Shown here piece by piece: positions 28,308 through 36,340 of a stretch of DNA of 64,000 nt. The DNA comes from Rhodohalobacter sp. 614A (GTDB lineage: Bacteria; Bacteroidota; Rhodothermia; Balneolales; Balneolaceae). Below the pieces are notes generated by a model that made no database searches, was not told the origin of the DNA, and saw only the letters and a program-made list of their open reading frames with translations. The stretch is from positions 124,001-188,000 of the forward strand of contig NZ_JAKEDS010000004.1 of assembly GCF_021462415.1 (NCBI RefSeq). The letters run 5' to 3'. Made by a program: the position numbers and the translations under genes. Within the stretch, counting starts at the first letter, position 1; every line of letters starts with the position of its first letter.

Positions 28308-30659
28308 TTATTCACTCTTTAAACTTTGAACCGGATTTACCAGCGCCGCTTTGATGGATTGCCAGCTTAACGTCAGCCACGCGATGACAATGGCAAGAAT
28401 TCCGGAGAGAGCAAAAATCCACCATTCCATTCCGGATTGATAAGCGAAATCAGACAACCATTTATTCATCAGCCACCAGGAGAGCGGGATAGCAATTCCA
28501 ATAGAAATGATTACCAGCTTGGTGAAATCTTTGGTCAAAAGAAGTACCAGATTTTGTATGGAAGCTCCAAGCACTTTTCTTACACCAATCTCTTTGGCAC
28601 GTTGTTCTGCGGTGAAGGCTGACAAGCCAAACAATCCCAGACATGAAATAATAATTGCAAAAATGGAAAAATACTTTGCCAAATCTCCTATTCGCTGCTC
28701 ACTTCGATAGAGTGCCGCATACTGTTGGTCCATAAACTCGTACGCAAACGGATAGGTCGGATTGAATTCTTTATACACATCTTCAATTTGGGCAAGTGTA
28801 CTTTGAATATTCACTGAACCGATGCGCACGTAAGCCAGGTCACTATAGTCAGCCAGCCGGAAAAAGAGCGGGGCAATTTCACTCCGAAGTGTCTGAAAGT
28901 GAAAATCTTTTACAACTCCGATGATCTCGGTTTCTTCATCCCACAACGTAATCAACTCCCCTACGGGATTTCCCAATCCCATCACAGCCGCGGCAGTCTC
29001 GTTTATAACGATTCGCGAACTATCCGCACCAAACTCCTCAGAATGCGTTCTGCCAGAGAGCAATTCGAAGCCCATCGTTTCAATCAATCCATAATCCACC
29101 CCAACATTCTCAAATAGTATCAGTGTTTCAGGATCTTTTCCCGGCCAATCCAAGCCCGACGTGTTCGAATTCCTGCCCATGAATGAGGCACTGGCCCTGG
29201 ATACATTTATCACTTCGGGAATGGTTTTGAGCCTGTTCTGAAACGAGTTCCATTGATTTTGAACATCACCTTCCATGGTGAACGTAATCAGGTTTTCGTT
29301 TTGATACCCCAGGTTTTTCGTCTGTGTATATTGAATCTGTTTGTAGATAATAACCGTGGAAATAATCAGAACAACGGAAAGTGTAAACTGGAATATCACC
29401 AACCCTTTTCTCGCAAAAACTTCGCCTCCTGATGATTTCAGAGTCCCTTTCAATGTTTTCACCGCTTCAAAGGATGACAAATAAAAAGCCGGGTAACTTC
29501 CTGCAATCAAGCCGGTTACAAGAGCCGTTCCTATAAAAATCATCAACAGATTTGCTTCCAGGTAATTGACTTCTATAGCTTTGTCTGTGAGATCATTAAA
29601 TATTGGCAAACTCATTTCTACAAGAAAGATTGAAATGATCAGGGAAAAGAAAGTGATGATCATCGACTCCCCGATAAACTGGCCGATCAAAGAAGCTTTA
29701 CTGGCTCCAATGGATTTTCGAATGCCAACTTCCCTTGCCCGCTTGGTGGCTTTCGCCGTGCTCAGGTTCATAAAATTGATACAGGCAATCAGAAGAATAA
29801 AAATTGCAACAATAGTAAAGAGACGAACATATTCGATGCGCCCACCGGCTACCACTCCATTCTCAAACTGTCCGTATAAATAACGTTCCTTAAACGGGTA
29901 AACAAACAATTCTACGTTTGAATCATCCTCATCTTTATTCTTAATAAAATTGCTGATCTTGTTATTTAAAGCAGCAATGTTTGTACCGGGATATAACTTT
30001 GCGATGCTTCTCGGACCGTTGTTTCCCCATTGCTGTGCCCATTCATTCCGTTCCAACCAGTCTTCAAACGGCAGAACGTAATCGAACTCTATAGAGGAAC
30101 TCTCCGGCAATTTCTCAAAAACTCCGGTGATGGTATGGAGTTCAGTTCCATCAATGGTGATCGATTCACCCAAAACATTCTCCCGATTGAAATACTTAAC
30201 CGCCAACTCTTTGGAAATAGCGATGGTTTTAGGGCTGTTGATCAATTCATCCCGATTTCCATGAAGTAAATTGATATCCAAAATGTGAAAGAAATCGGGC
30301 CGGGCATACAAACCATTTTCTTTCAGAGATTTTTCATCTTTTGTGAACAGAAATTCCACATTCCAGGTATAAGTGGCTACATACTCAAATTCCGGAACTT
30401 CATCCTTGAGGGCGGGAGCTAAAATTCCGGGCGTTGAAAGTGTGGTCATAATTTCATCCGAATAACTTTGATGTTCCATCACCTGGAAAATCTGATCCGC
30501 ATCAGCATGAAATCGGTCAACATTCATTTCGTCCATCACCCAAAGAAGAATCAGGATACTGCAAGCCATTCCAATGGAAAGGCCAATCACGTTTATAAAA
30601 AAGGAACTCTTGTGTCTTTTAAAAGTTCGGAAGGCAGTTTTAATGTAGTTAGTCAGCAT
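28308..30659 (-). CDS. ABC transporter permease, duplicated FtsX/MacB-PCD architecture (array copy 12)
   Basis: This 783-aa copy, the shortest complete one, belongs to the copies 6/7/9 sub-branch: TM1 ends ILLWVMDEMNVDRFHAD and the core has PFKERYLYGQFENG. The first core block is ISKELAVKYFNRENVLGE. TM2 carries IACINFMNLSTAKA. The coupling motifs are KRAREVGIRKSIGA and QRAKEIGVRKVLGA near 686. The C-terminus is NPVQSLKSE. It is the last copy before the sulfur operon and is transcribed divergently from it. No sigma-54-like element or enhancer pair was found in the 450 bp upstream, so its promoter must be of another type. Confidence 0.92.
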   Translation of the reverse strand: MLTNYIKTAFRTFKRHKSSFFINVIGLSIGMACSILILLWVMDEMNVDRFHADADQIFQVMEHQSYSDEIMTTLSTPGILAPALKDEVPEFEYVATYTWNVEFLFTKDEKSLKENGLYARPDFFHILDINLLHGNRDELINSPKTIAISKELAVKYFNRENVLGESITIDGTELHTITGVFEKLPESSSIEFDYVLPFEDWLERNEWAQQWGNNGPRSIAKLYPGTNIAALNNKISNFIKNKDEDDSNVELFVYPFKERYLYGQFENGVVAGGRIEYVRLFTIVAIFILLIACINFMNLSTAKATKRAREVGIRKSIGASKASLIGQFIGESMIITFFSLIISIFLVEMSLPIFNDLTDKAIEVNYLEANLLMIFIGTALVTGLIAGSYPAFYLSSFEAVKTLKGTLKSSGGEVFARKGLVIFQFTLSVVLIISTVIIYKQIQYTQTKNLGYQNENLITFTMEGDVQNQWNSFQNRLKTIPEVINVSRASASFMGRNSNTSGLDWPGKDPETLILFENVGVDYGLIETMGFELLSGRTHSEEFGADSSRIVINETAAAVMGLGNPVGELITLWDEETEIIGVVKDFHFQTLRSEIAPLFFRLADYSDLAYVRIGSVNIQSTLAQIEDVYKEFNPTYPFAYEFMDQQYAALYRSEQRIGDLAKYFSIFAIIISCLGLFGLSAFTAEQRAKEIGVRKVLGASIQNLVLLLTKDFTKLVIISIGIAIPLSWWLMNKWLSDFAYQSGMEWWIFALSGILAIVIAWLTLSWQSIKAALVNPVQSLKSE

Positions 30660-31109
30660 GTTCTTACCCGGAGAGAATTAAAGTTATTACCGTGAGTAAG
30701 ACGAGGTAAAAGAAATAACGTTACAAGGTTTTTTGTTAGCGGATGTTGGTTCGTTTTAAATCTTCATCATTTTGATTTTTTAGTTACTCACGCACAAATT
30801 TTCCGGATCAACTCTTTTCTGGCTGAATTCATACCCTCACAAAAGAGACTATTTTCACTTCTTTTTAAATTTTTTTCATTCAATTACAGAATTGATAAAA
30901 GCGCTTTTTTTATATTTTAAGTGCATCTCATCCGAAATAATAAAACCTCTTATCGATAAGCTTTTGTTATTTTTTAATCTCGGGGCTTGACATGAAGCGA
31001 TATAGTGTTTAACCTATTCCCACGTTGAAAATGACTTGATGTCTAAACACTTTTTTTAATGAATCAGAAAAAACCAACCACTAACATTCTCGCTCCTGCG
31101 CACCGAAAT
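30660..31109. other. 450-bp divergent intergenic region (permease copy 12 / sulfur operon)
   Basis: No coding frame is convincing here. It contains a 12-bp palindrome (30949-30960), a possible -35/-10 pair on the plus strand (TTGACA at 30987-30992, TAACCT at 31010-31015, 17-bp spacer; weak -10), and an 8-bp inverted repeat AGTGTTTA/TAAACACT (31004-31011 and 31044-31051). This is presumably the control region of the sulfur operon. The first 250 bp show only A+T-rich sequence. Confidence 0.5.
30949..30960. promoter_or_regulatory. 12-bp perfect palindrome, possible operator of the sulfur operon
   Basis: CTTATCGATAAG is a perfect palindrome 27 bp upstream of a TTGACA hexamer and 150 bp upstream of the Cys/Met leader. 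Position suits a regulator of sulfur assimilation, but no regulator gene is nearby. Confidence 0.3.
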
Positions 31110-31169
31110 ATGTGCTGTATGATGTGTTGTATGATGATGCCGAGAAAGGTAGTGGAAAGGATATGCTGA
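31110..31169 (+). CDS. Cys/Met-rich leader peptide of the sulfur-assimilation operon
   Basis: This 19-codon frame encodes MCCMMCCMMMPRKVVERIC and ends TGA. Of its first ten codons four are Cys and six are Met, an extreme composition for chance, and it is followed 24 bp later by a strong terminator hairpin. All the downstream genes serve sulfur reduction. This is the signature of a ribosome-stalling leader: scarcity of charged Cys- or Met-tRNA would stall ribosomes within codons 2-10. No strong ribosome-binding site is seen, which is normal for this group. The peptide itself probably has no other role. Confidence 0.7.
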   Translation: MCCMMCCMMMPRKVVERIC

Positions 31170-31225
31170 TTTAACACAACGATCTTCATACAAAGCCCGC
31201 TACCAACCAGGTGGCGGGCTTTTTT
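31148..31225 (+). terminator. attenuator: antiterminator segment plus intrinsic terminator before the sulfur operon
   Basis: The terminator stem pairs AGCCCGCTACC (31194-31204) with GGTGGCGGGCT (31210-31220) around the loop AACCA, followed by TTTTTGTTTT. The leader codons for Lys-Val-Val-Glu contain GGTAGTGG (31148-31155), which can pair with CCGCTACC (31197-31204), the left arm of the terminator, over 8 bp including one G-U pair. The two structures are mutually exclusive. A ribosome stalled on Cys/Met codons leaves GGTAGTGG free to block the terminator. A ribosome reaching the stop codon covers GGTAGTGG and lets the terminator form. Confidence 0.7.
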
Positions 31226-31311
31226 GTTTTAATCGACCCGCCTGCCTGTCTGTAAAAATGGGCTTTGTGAGAATGACTTAAACCACCAATCAAAAACACA
31301 AAGCTAAAACA

Positions 31312-32154
31312 ATGCCAGATACACTAACTGATAAACAAGTACTCGTTACAACCGATTGGGCAGCCGATCATTTAACCGATGAAGGCGTCCGTTTTGTTGA
31401 GGTCGACGTAAATACCCGATCCTACGATTCTGGTCACATTACCGGAGCCGTTGGTTGGAACTGGAAAAAAGAACTCCAGGATCAACTGCGAAGAACCATC
31501 GCATCCAAAGAAGATTTTGAAAAACTCCTTCAAAAATCCGGAATTGCTGCAGACACCACCGTTGTCCTGTATGGCGACAATAACAACTGGTTTGCCGCAT
31601 GGGCGTATTGGTTGCTGAAATATTACGGATTCAATGATGTTCGCATTCTTGATGGCGGCCGCAAAAAGTGGGAAGCCGAAGGACGCGAACTCACAACCGA
31701 CATTCCCGAATACGAATCCACCGACTACACCGTATCGGAAATTAAAGGGGAATTCCGGGCCTTCAGGGATGACATCAAAGAACGACTCAACGCCGGTGAC
31801 TTCGGTCTCGTTGATGTTCGCTCTCCTGATGAATTCACTGGAAAAATCCTGGCACCTCCCGGATTGGATGAACTCTCACAACGTGCCGGACATATTCCCG
31901 GAGCGTCTAACATTCCATGGTCCAAAGCCGTGAATGAAGACGGTACCTTCAAAAGCAAAGAAGAGCTCACAAAAATCTATGCTGATGAAGGAATCACACC
32001 TGACAAAGAAATTATCGCTTATTGCCGAATCGGCGAGCGTTCTGCTCACTCCTGGTTTGTCCTGAATGAACTGCTCGAATTCCCAACTGTGCGGAATTAC
32101 GACGGTTCCTGGACAGAATGGGGTAACCTGATCGATGCCCCCATCGAGAAGTAA
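31312..32154 (+). CDS. thiosulfate sulfurtransferase (two-domain rhodanese)
   Basis: This 280-aa protein has tandem rhodanese domains. The first, inactive one (about 5-130) contains WKKELQDQL and YGDNNNWFAAWAYWLL. The second (about 150-275) contains the active-site loop CRIGERS with the persulfide Cys at 238 in AYCRIGERSAHSWFVL, a form typical of CysA-like thiosulfate sulfurtransferases rather than 3-mercaptopyruvate transferases. It transfers sulfane sulfur from thiosulfate to a thiol or cyanide acceptor, releasing sulfite, which the next gene product could reduce. First gene after the attenuator; the 118-bp gap to the sulfite reductase holds a hairpin. Start chosen at the only upstream ATG in frame. 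Confidence 0.88.
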   Translation: MPDTLTDKQVLVTTDWAADHLTDEGVRFVEVDVNTRSYDSGHITGAVGWNWKKELQDQLRRTIASKEDFEKLLQKSGIAADTTVVLYGDNNNWFAAWAYWLLKYYGFNDVRILDGGRKKWEAEGRELTTDIPEYESTDYTVSEIKGEFRAFRDDIKERLNAGDFGLVDVRSPDEFTGKILAPPGLDELSQRAGHIPGASNIPWSKAVNEDGTFKSKEELTKIYADEGITPDKEIIAYCRIGERSAHSWFVLNELLEFPTVRNYDGSWTEWGNLIDAPIEK

Positions 32155-32175
32155 CCTCAATTTCAACCACAGAAT

Positions 32176-32212
32176 TTGCGCGTTGCGGGGCTGCTGCCTC
32201 GTAACGCTGCAA
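32176..32212 (+). other. strong RNA hairpin between sulfurtransferase and sulfite reductase genes
   Basis: GCGTTGCGGGG (32180-32190) pairs with CCTCGTAACGC (32197-32207) around CTGCTG, and TTGC/GCAA extends the stem past a bulged T. No T-tract follows, so it is more likely an RNA-processing or stability element within the operon than a terminator. Confidence 0.5.
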
Positions 32213-32272
32213 TTTCTCTCCTTCAACAAAAACAAGCGATAATCAGCAATTCCAAACAGGCTTAACCCACCA

Positions 32273-33946
32273 ATGAGCAGTAAGAAAAAGAGCAAACTTG
32301 AAAACATTAAAGAAGGCAGCAATTACCTTCGTGGACCTTTGGATGTGGAGGTCGGGAATGATGAAGATCATTTCAGTAAAGACGCCATCCAGGTTTTGAA
32401 ATTTCATGGTACCTATCAACAAGATGATCGGGATAAAAGACAAGGCCGCGACCGCCACTACATTTTTATGATTCGCAGCCGTACACCCGGCGGCAAACTC
32501 ACTCCCGCCCAATATCTCGCTGTTGATAACATTTCCAATACGCACGCCGATGGCACCATCCGGGTAACCACGAGGCAGGCTTTCCAGCTTCACGGTATCA
32601 TCAAAAAAGATTTAAAGAAAACAATTAAAGAGATTAATGAATCTCTGATTACAACTCTCGGCGCCTGCGGGGATATTGTACGAAATGTGATGGCCACTCC
32701 TGCTCCCGACATCGACGGCCGCCAAGCCAAAGTCCAGGAATTTTCAGATGAGATTTCTGATATCCTGCTTCCGGCTACCAATGCCTATCATGAAATTTGG
32801 CTGGATGGCGAGAAAGTTTACTCAGGAAAAGAAGAGATAACCAACACCGAGCCACTTTACGACCGTTCTTACCTGCCGCGTAAATTTAAAATTGCTGTTG
32901 CACTTCCCGGAGACAATAGCGTGGATCTCTATACTCAGGATATTGGTTTAGTCGCTTTTTTTGATGAAACGCAGGAAATCGAAGGATTTAATGTTGTTGT
33001 TGGCGGCGGAATGGGTATGCACCACCGGAAGCCGGAAACCTTTCCCCGCCTGGGAGATCACCTGGGATACATCACCAAAGACAAAGTGGTAGATGTAATA
33101 AAAGGAATTATTGGAATTCAGCGGGATTACGGAAACCGTGAAAACCGTAAACAGGCCCGAATGAAATACCTGATTCACGATTGGGGACTCGCCAAATTCA
33201 AAAATGAATTGACGGACCGTCTGGGCTATGAACTCGAAGAATTCCGTGAACTTCCAAAGTTTGAACTGGAATTGTATTTGGGATGGAAAAAGCAATCGGA
33301 CGGAAACTGGTTTTTGGGCATTTCTGTCGAAAATGGACGCATCAAAGATGAAGGGGATTTAAAACTGAAAAGTGCTCTTCGAAAGATAGTAGAAGACTTT
33401 CAGCCTGAAGTTCGGATGACTCCCAATCACAATGTTCTCCTCACCAATATCCCTGAAGAATACAAGCAGCCTATTGAACAGATTTTTCATGAGTATGGTG
33501 TTCAGTTGCCCGATGAAATTCCAAATGCTATCAAGTTTTCCATGGCCTGCCCTGCCCTGCCCACCTGCGGACTTGCCATTGCGGAGTCTGAACGGGTTAT
33601 GCCAGATGTTATTCGCGATTTGAATGGAGTTTTGGAAGAGCTTGAACTCCAGAATGAAAAACTCTCCGTACGAATGACCGGCTGCCCCAATGGATGTGCA
33701 AGGCCATATGTAGCCGACATTGGTTTTGTAGGCCGTTCGCTGGATAAATACACTATTTTTATTGGCGGAGATCCGTCAGGAACACGATTGAATAAAGAGT
33801 ACAAAGACATGGTTCCGCGGGAAGAACTAATTCAGGAAGTTCGCCCGTTACTCGAACATTTCAAAAAAGAGCGATCAGTAAATGAGTCCTTCAGTGATTT
33901 CTGGAATCGTATTGGAATTGAAGACTCACCACAAATACCAGCCTGA
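32273..33946 (+). CDS. cysI: assimilatory sulfite reductase hemoprotein (CysI/Sir type)
   Basis: This 557-aa protein has two nitrite/sulfite-reductase half repeats. Siroheme and phosphate contacts are visible in RVTTRQAFQLHG (about 97-108) and RNVMATPAP (about 137). The [4Fe-4S]-siroheme cysteines are C426 and C432 in ACPALPTCGLAIAESE and C471 and C475 in TGCPNGCARPY. It catalyses six-electron reduction of sulfite to sulfide in the cytoplasm. The pattern fits sulfite more than nitrite reductase, as does the neighbourhood: siroheme and APS reductase genes follow immediately. No flavoprotein (CysJ) gene is in the window, so the electron donor (ferredoxin or a distant flavoprotein) is open; the symbol is by family. 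Confidence 0.85.
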   Translation: MSSKKKSKLENIKEGSNYLRGPLDVEVGNDEDHFSKDAIQVLKFHGTYQQDDRDKRQGRDRHYIFMIRSRTPGGKLTPAQYLAVDNISNTHADGTIRVTTRQAFQLHGIIKKDLKKTIKEINESLITTLGACGDIVRNVMATPAPDIDGRQAKVQEFSDEISDILLPATNAYHEIWLDGEKVYSGKEEITNTEPLYDRSYLPRKFKIAVALPGDNSVDLYTQDIGLVAFFDETQEIEGFNVVVGGGMGMHHRKPETFPRLGDHLGYITKDKVVDVIKGIIGIQRDYGNRENRKQARMKYLIHDWGLAKFKNELTDRLGYELEEFRELPKFELELYLGWKKQSDGNWFLGISVENGRIKDEGDLKLKSALRKIVEDFQPEVRMTPNHNVLLTNIPEEYKQPIEQIFHEYGVQLPDEIPNAIKFSMACPALPTCGLAIAESERVMPDVIRDLNGVLEELELQNEKLSVRMTGCPNGCARPYVADIGFVGRSLDKYTIFIGGDPSGTRLNKEYKDMVPREELIQEVRPLLEHFKKERSVNESFSDFWNRIGIEDSPQIPA

Positions 33947-33952
33947 AAAATT

Positions 33953-34768
33953 ATGAGCAGATTACAGCATTTGAATAAAGGAACGGTGTACCTGGTGGGT
34001 GCCGGCCCCGGCGATCCAGACCTCATAACAGTAAAAGGGTCGAAAGTTCTGGAATTGGCGGATGTCATTGTGTATGACAGGCTTGCCAATCCAGAACTTC
34101 TGGGGCTTACCCGTGAAGATTCCGAACATATTTATGTGGGTAAAACCCCGGATAAGCCATCGGTATCCCAGGAACAGATTAACCAGATATTGGTATCCAA
34201 AGCGCTGAGTGGCAAACATGTTGCACGACTCAAAGGAGGCGACCCGTTTGTTTTCGGACGAGGCGGAGAAGAGTGTGAGGCTTTACGTGCCCACGGTGTT
34301 CCCTACGAAGTGATACCCGGTATCAGCAGTTCAATGGCTGCTCCCGCATTTGCTGGGATTCCAGTAACGCATCGAAAAATTGCCCGATCGTTTACCGTGG
34401 TTACCGGACATACCATCACAGGCTCGGATGATTTTGAAAACTGGTGCCATCTCGTTCACGCCGATACCCTTGTCATTTTGATGGGAATGCGGAATCTCGC
34501 CAATATTTCTGAAACACTCATTCAACTGGGGAAAAACGCAGATACACCGGCTGCTGTGATTCAGGAGGCTACTTTTGAATCCCAACAAGTTGTCGTCGGC
34601 ACGCTTGCTGATATTTCTCAGAAAGCTTCGCACTTATCCTCTCCGGCCACAATCGTTATCGGGGAGCTTGCCTCGCTGAGCCATGATTTGGCATGGTTCA
34701 ACAATGAGAATGAGTTAGAAACCGTGACTGAATCTCAACCCCAACTGCTTGCCAACTATGCAGGATGA
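33953..34768 (+). CDS. cobA: uroporphyrinogen-III C-methyltransferase (SUMT)
   Basis: This 271-aa protein of the tetrapyrrole methylase family has the N-terminal SAM-binding loop VGAGPGDPDLITVKG (about 15-29), ARLKGGDPFVFGRGGEE (about 90-106) and VIPGISSSMAAPAFAGIPVTHR. These are hallmarks of CobA and the CysG C-domain. It methylates uroporphyrinogen III at C2 and C7 to precorrin-2, the first step to siroheme for the sulfite reductase just upstream (6-bp gap). It overlaps the following gene by 20 bp, suggesting translational coupling. Confidence 0.93.
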   Translation: MSRLQHLNKGTVYLVGAGPGDPDLITVKGSKVLELADVIVYDRLANPELLGLTREDSEHIYVGKTPDKPSVSQEQINQILVSKALSGKHVARLKGGDPFVFGRGGEECEALRAHGVPYEVIPGISSSMAAPAFAGIPVTHRKIARSFTVVTGHTITGSDDFENWCHLVHADTLVILMGMRNLANISETLIQLGKNADTPAAVIQEATFESQQVVVGTLADISQKASHLSSPATIVIGELASLSHDLAWFNNENELETVTESQPQLLANYAG

Positions 34769-35534
34769 AATTCGGAAGAATATGCTGGACGTTCTTGAAC
34801 CGGGTAAAACAGAAGTGAAATTTTCAGAAAACGAACTGGATCAGTTAAATCAACAATTCGAAAATGCTGATCCCATTGAAATTCTCTTATGGGGATTTGA
34901 AACATTCGGAGGCGAAATGGTTTTGGGAACAGGTTTTGGATCTTCTGGAGTTCTCCTGATTCATTTCCTCCGGGAACACAACATTGACATCCCGATTTTT
35001 TATCTGGACACAAATCTCTTGTTTGATTCTACCTATGAATTGCGGGACATACTTGAAGCTCGATATAACATCGATATTACGAGAGTCACTCCCGAACTTT
35101 CTCTTCAGGAACAAGCAGAACGATTTGGCGATGAACTCTGGAAAAAAAATCCCAATCAGTGCTGTTTTTACCGGAAAGTGCTGCCTTTGAAAAACTATCT
35201 CTCAGACAAAAAAGCCTGGGTGACAGGACTCCGGCGCAGCCAATCTGAAACCAGGACACAAGCCCGTATCATTGAATGGAATGAAGAAAACGAAGTAATC
35301 AAAATCAATCCACTTGCAAACTGGAGCGGAAAAAAAGTCTGGGATTCTATCCATCATCTGGATTTGCCTTATAATCCGCTTCATGATGAAGGTTATCCAA
35401 GCATCGGCTGTATTCCGTGTACCCAACCGGTGGATGCCTCCAAAGAAAGTGATGACCGAAACGGCCGCTGGAATGGCACGGATAAAACCGAATGTGGAAT
35501 TCATTTTCCAGATCATTATAAGAATGGGAGCTAA
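34749..35534 (+). CDS. cysH: adenylylsulfate/phosphoadenylylsulfate reductase (CysH family, Fe-S type)
   Basis: This 261-aa protein has a PAPS-reductase fold with the P-loop-like GTGFGSSG (60-67) and YLDTN (85-89). Two Cys pairs, C138-C139 (NQCCFYRK) and C221/C224 (GCIPC), form the [4Fe-4S]-binding set characteristic of bacterial APS reductases; enzymes strictly using PAPS lack it. The catalytic Cys is C249 in TECGIHF. It reduces activated sulfate to sulfite using thioredoxin or glutaredoxin-like donors. The start at 34749 lies inside cobA; nearby in-frame ATGs at 34758 and 34782 are also possible. Substrate preference for APS is inferred from the Cys pairs. Confidence 0.9.
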   Translation: MPTMQDEIRKNMLDVLEPGKTEVKFSENELDQLNQQFENADPIEILLWGFETFGGEMVLGTGFGSSGVLLIHFLREHNIDIPIFYLDTNLLFDSTYELRDILEARYNIDITRVTPELSLQEQAERFGDELWKKNPNQCCFYRKVLPLKNYLSDKKAWVTGLRRSQSETRTQARIIEWNEENEVIKINPLANWSGKKVWDSIHHLDLPYNPLHDEGYPSIGCIPCTQPVDASKESDDRNGRWNGTDKTECGIHFPDHYKNGS

Positions 35535-35536
35535 AA

Positions 35537-35554
35537 TCCCCCTTTGAAGGGGGA
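35537..35554. repeat. short GC hairpin in the cysH / precorrin-2 dehydrogenase gap
   Basis: TCCCCCTT-TG-AAGGGGGA is a perfect 8-bp stem three bases after the cysH stop. There is no T-tract. It resembles small dispersed intergenic repeats seen in Bacteroidota genomes. Confidence 0.5.
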
Positions 35555-35595
35555 ATTTCAAATCGATATCAATCAAACCTTTACAAAACTTAAAC

Positions 35596-36276
35596 ATGTC
35601 AAAAGCTTTAGACGTCTACCCCATTTACCTGCGCCGGTTGAGTGAACGAAAAACTGTGATCATCGGGGGAAACTGGGAAGCGGAAGGAAAAGTGAAGGAT
35701 TTTCTGGATCGCGGTGCGTGGCTGACAGTCATCAGTCCCGAATTAAATGAACAGCTTCAGGAGTGGGCAGATGAAGATCGGTTTGAATGGATTCCACGGC
35801 AATATCAATATGGGGATTTTGAAGGTGCTTCGGTTGTAATTGTAGCTGAATATGAAGGTAATATCAACGAAAAAGCTTATCAAGAAGCCGAAGAACGAAA
35901 TATTCTCATCAATGTGATGGATGATCTGCCGCACGCCAATTTTGCGTTTGGGTCGATTGTAAAACAAGGTCCGCTGACAATCTCCATTTCAACGGGAGGT
36001 GCGGCTCCCGCTTTGGCTGTTCGACTCAGACAGCGATTCGAAAAGGAGTTCGGAAAAGAGTATGGCGAATTCCTGGAATTTATGCAGAGCCTCAGAAAGC
36101 CAATGAAAAAACACATCCATGAATTTGATACCCGAAAAAAACTCTGGTACGAACTGATCGATTCTGAAATCCTTACCCTCTTCCGTGAAAGAAAAGTTGA
36201 TGAAGCGCATCAACGAGCAAAAGAAATTTTGGGTAATGAACTCGTGGAAGATGCGCTGGCTGATTTGAGCTATTAG
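35596..36276 (+). CDS. precorrin-2 dehydrogenase / sirohydrochlorin ferrochelatase (Met8/CysG N-terminal type)
   Basis: This 226-aa protein opens with YPIYLRRLSERKTVIIGGNWEAEGKV, a Rossmann NAD-binding region in which the usual GGG is GGN. It continues with FGSIVKQGPLTISISTGGAAPALAVRLRQRFE, the family signature. It oxidises precorrin-2 to sirohydrochlorin and may insert iron, completing siroheme. With cobA this replaces the fused CysG enzyme. It is the last gene of the operon, followed at once by a family A repeat and a convergent permease. Confidence 0.88.
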   Translation: MSKALDVYPIYLRRLSERKTVIIGGNWEAEGKVKDFLDRGAWLTVISPELNEQLQEWADEDRFEWIPRQYQYGDFEGASVVIVAEYEGNINEKAYQEAEERNILINVMDDLPHANFAFGSIVKQGPLTISISTGGAAPALAVRLRQRFEKEFGKEYGEFLEFMQSLRKPMKKHIHEFDTRKKLWYELIDSEILTLFRERKVDEAHQRAKEILGNELVEDALADLSY

Positions 36277-36280
36277 CCAT

Positions 36281-36335
36281 AAGACTTTAGCTATCAGGTC
36301 TTTTCTGAAGTCTGATAGCTGAATGCTGACAGCTC
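36281..36335. repeat. family A intergenic inverted repeat between convergent genes
   Basis: TTTAGCTATCAG and CTGATAGCTGAA pair around GTCTTTTCTGAAGT. Located between the end of the sulfur operon and permease copy 13, it may also end transcription from either side, though T-tracts are short. Confidence 0.7.
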
Positions 36336-36340
36336 GTTCA

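Noticed and set aside
31110-31169. Leader frame as a functional metal-binding micropeptide because of CC pairs
   Set aside because: The terminator and complementary antiterminator segment directly downstream, and the sulfur operon, make attenuation the better explanation.
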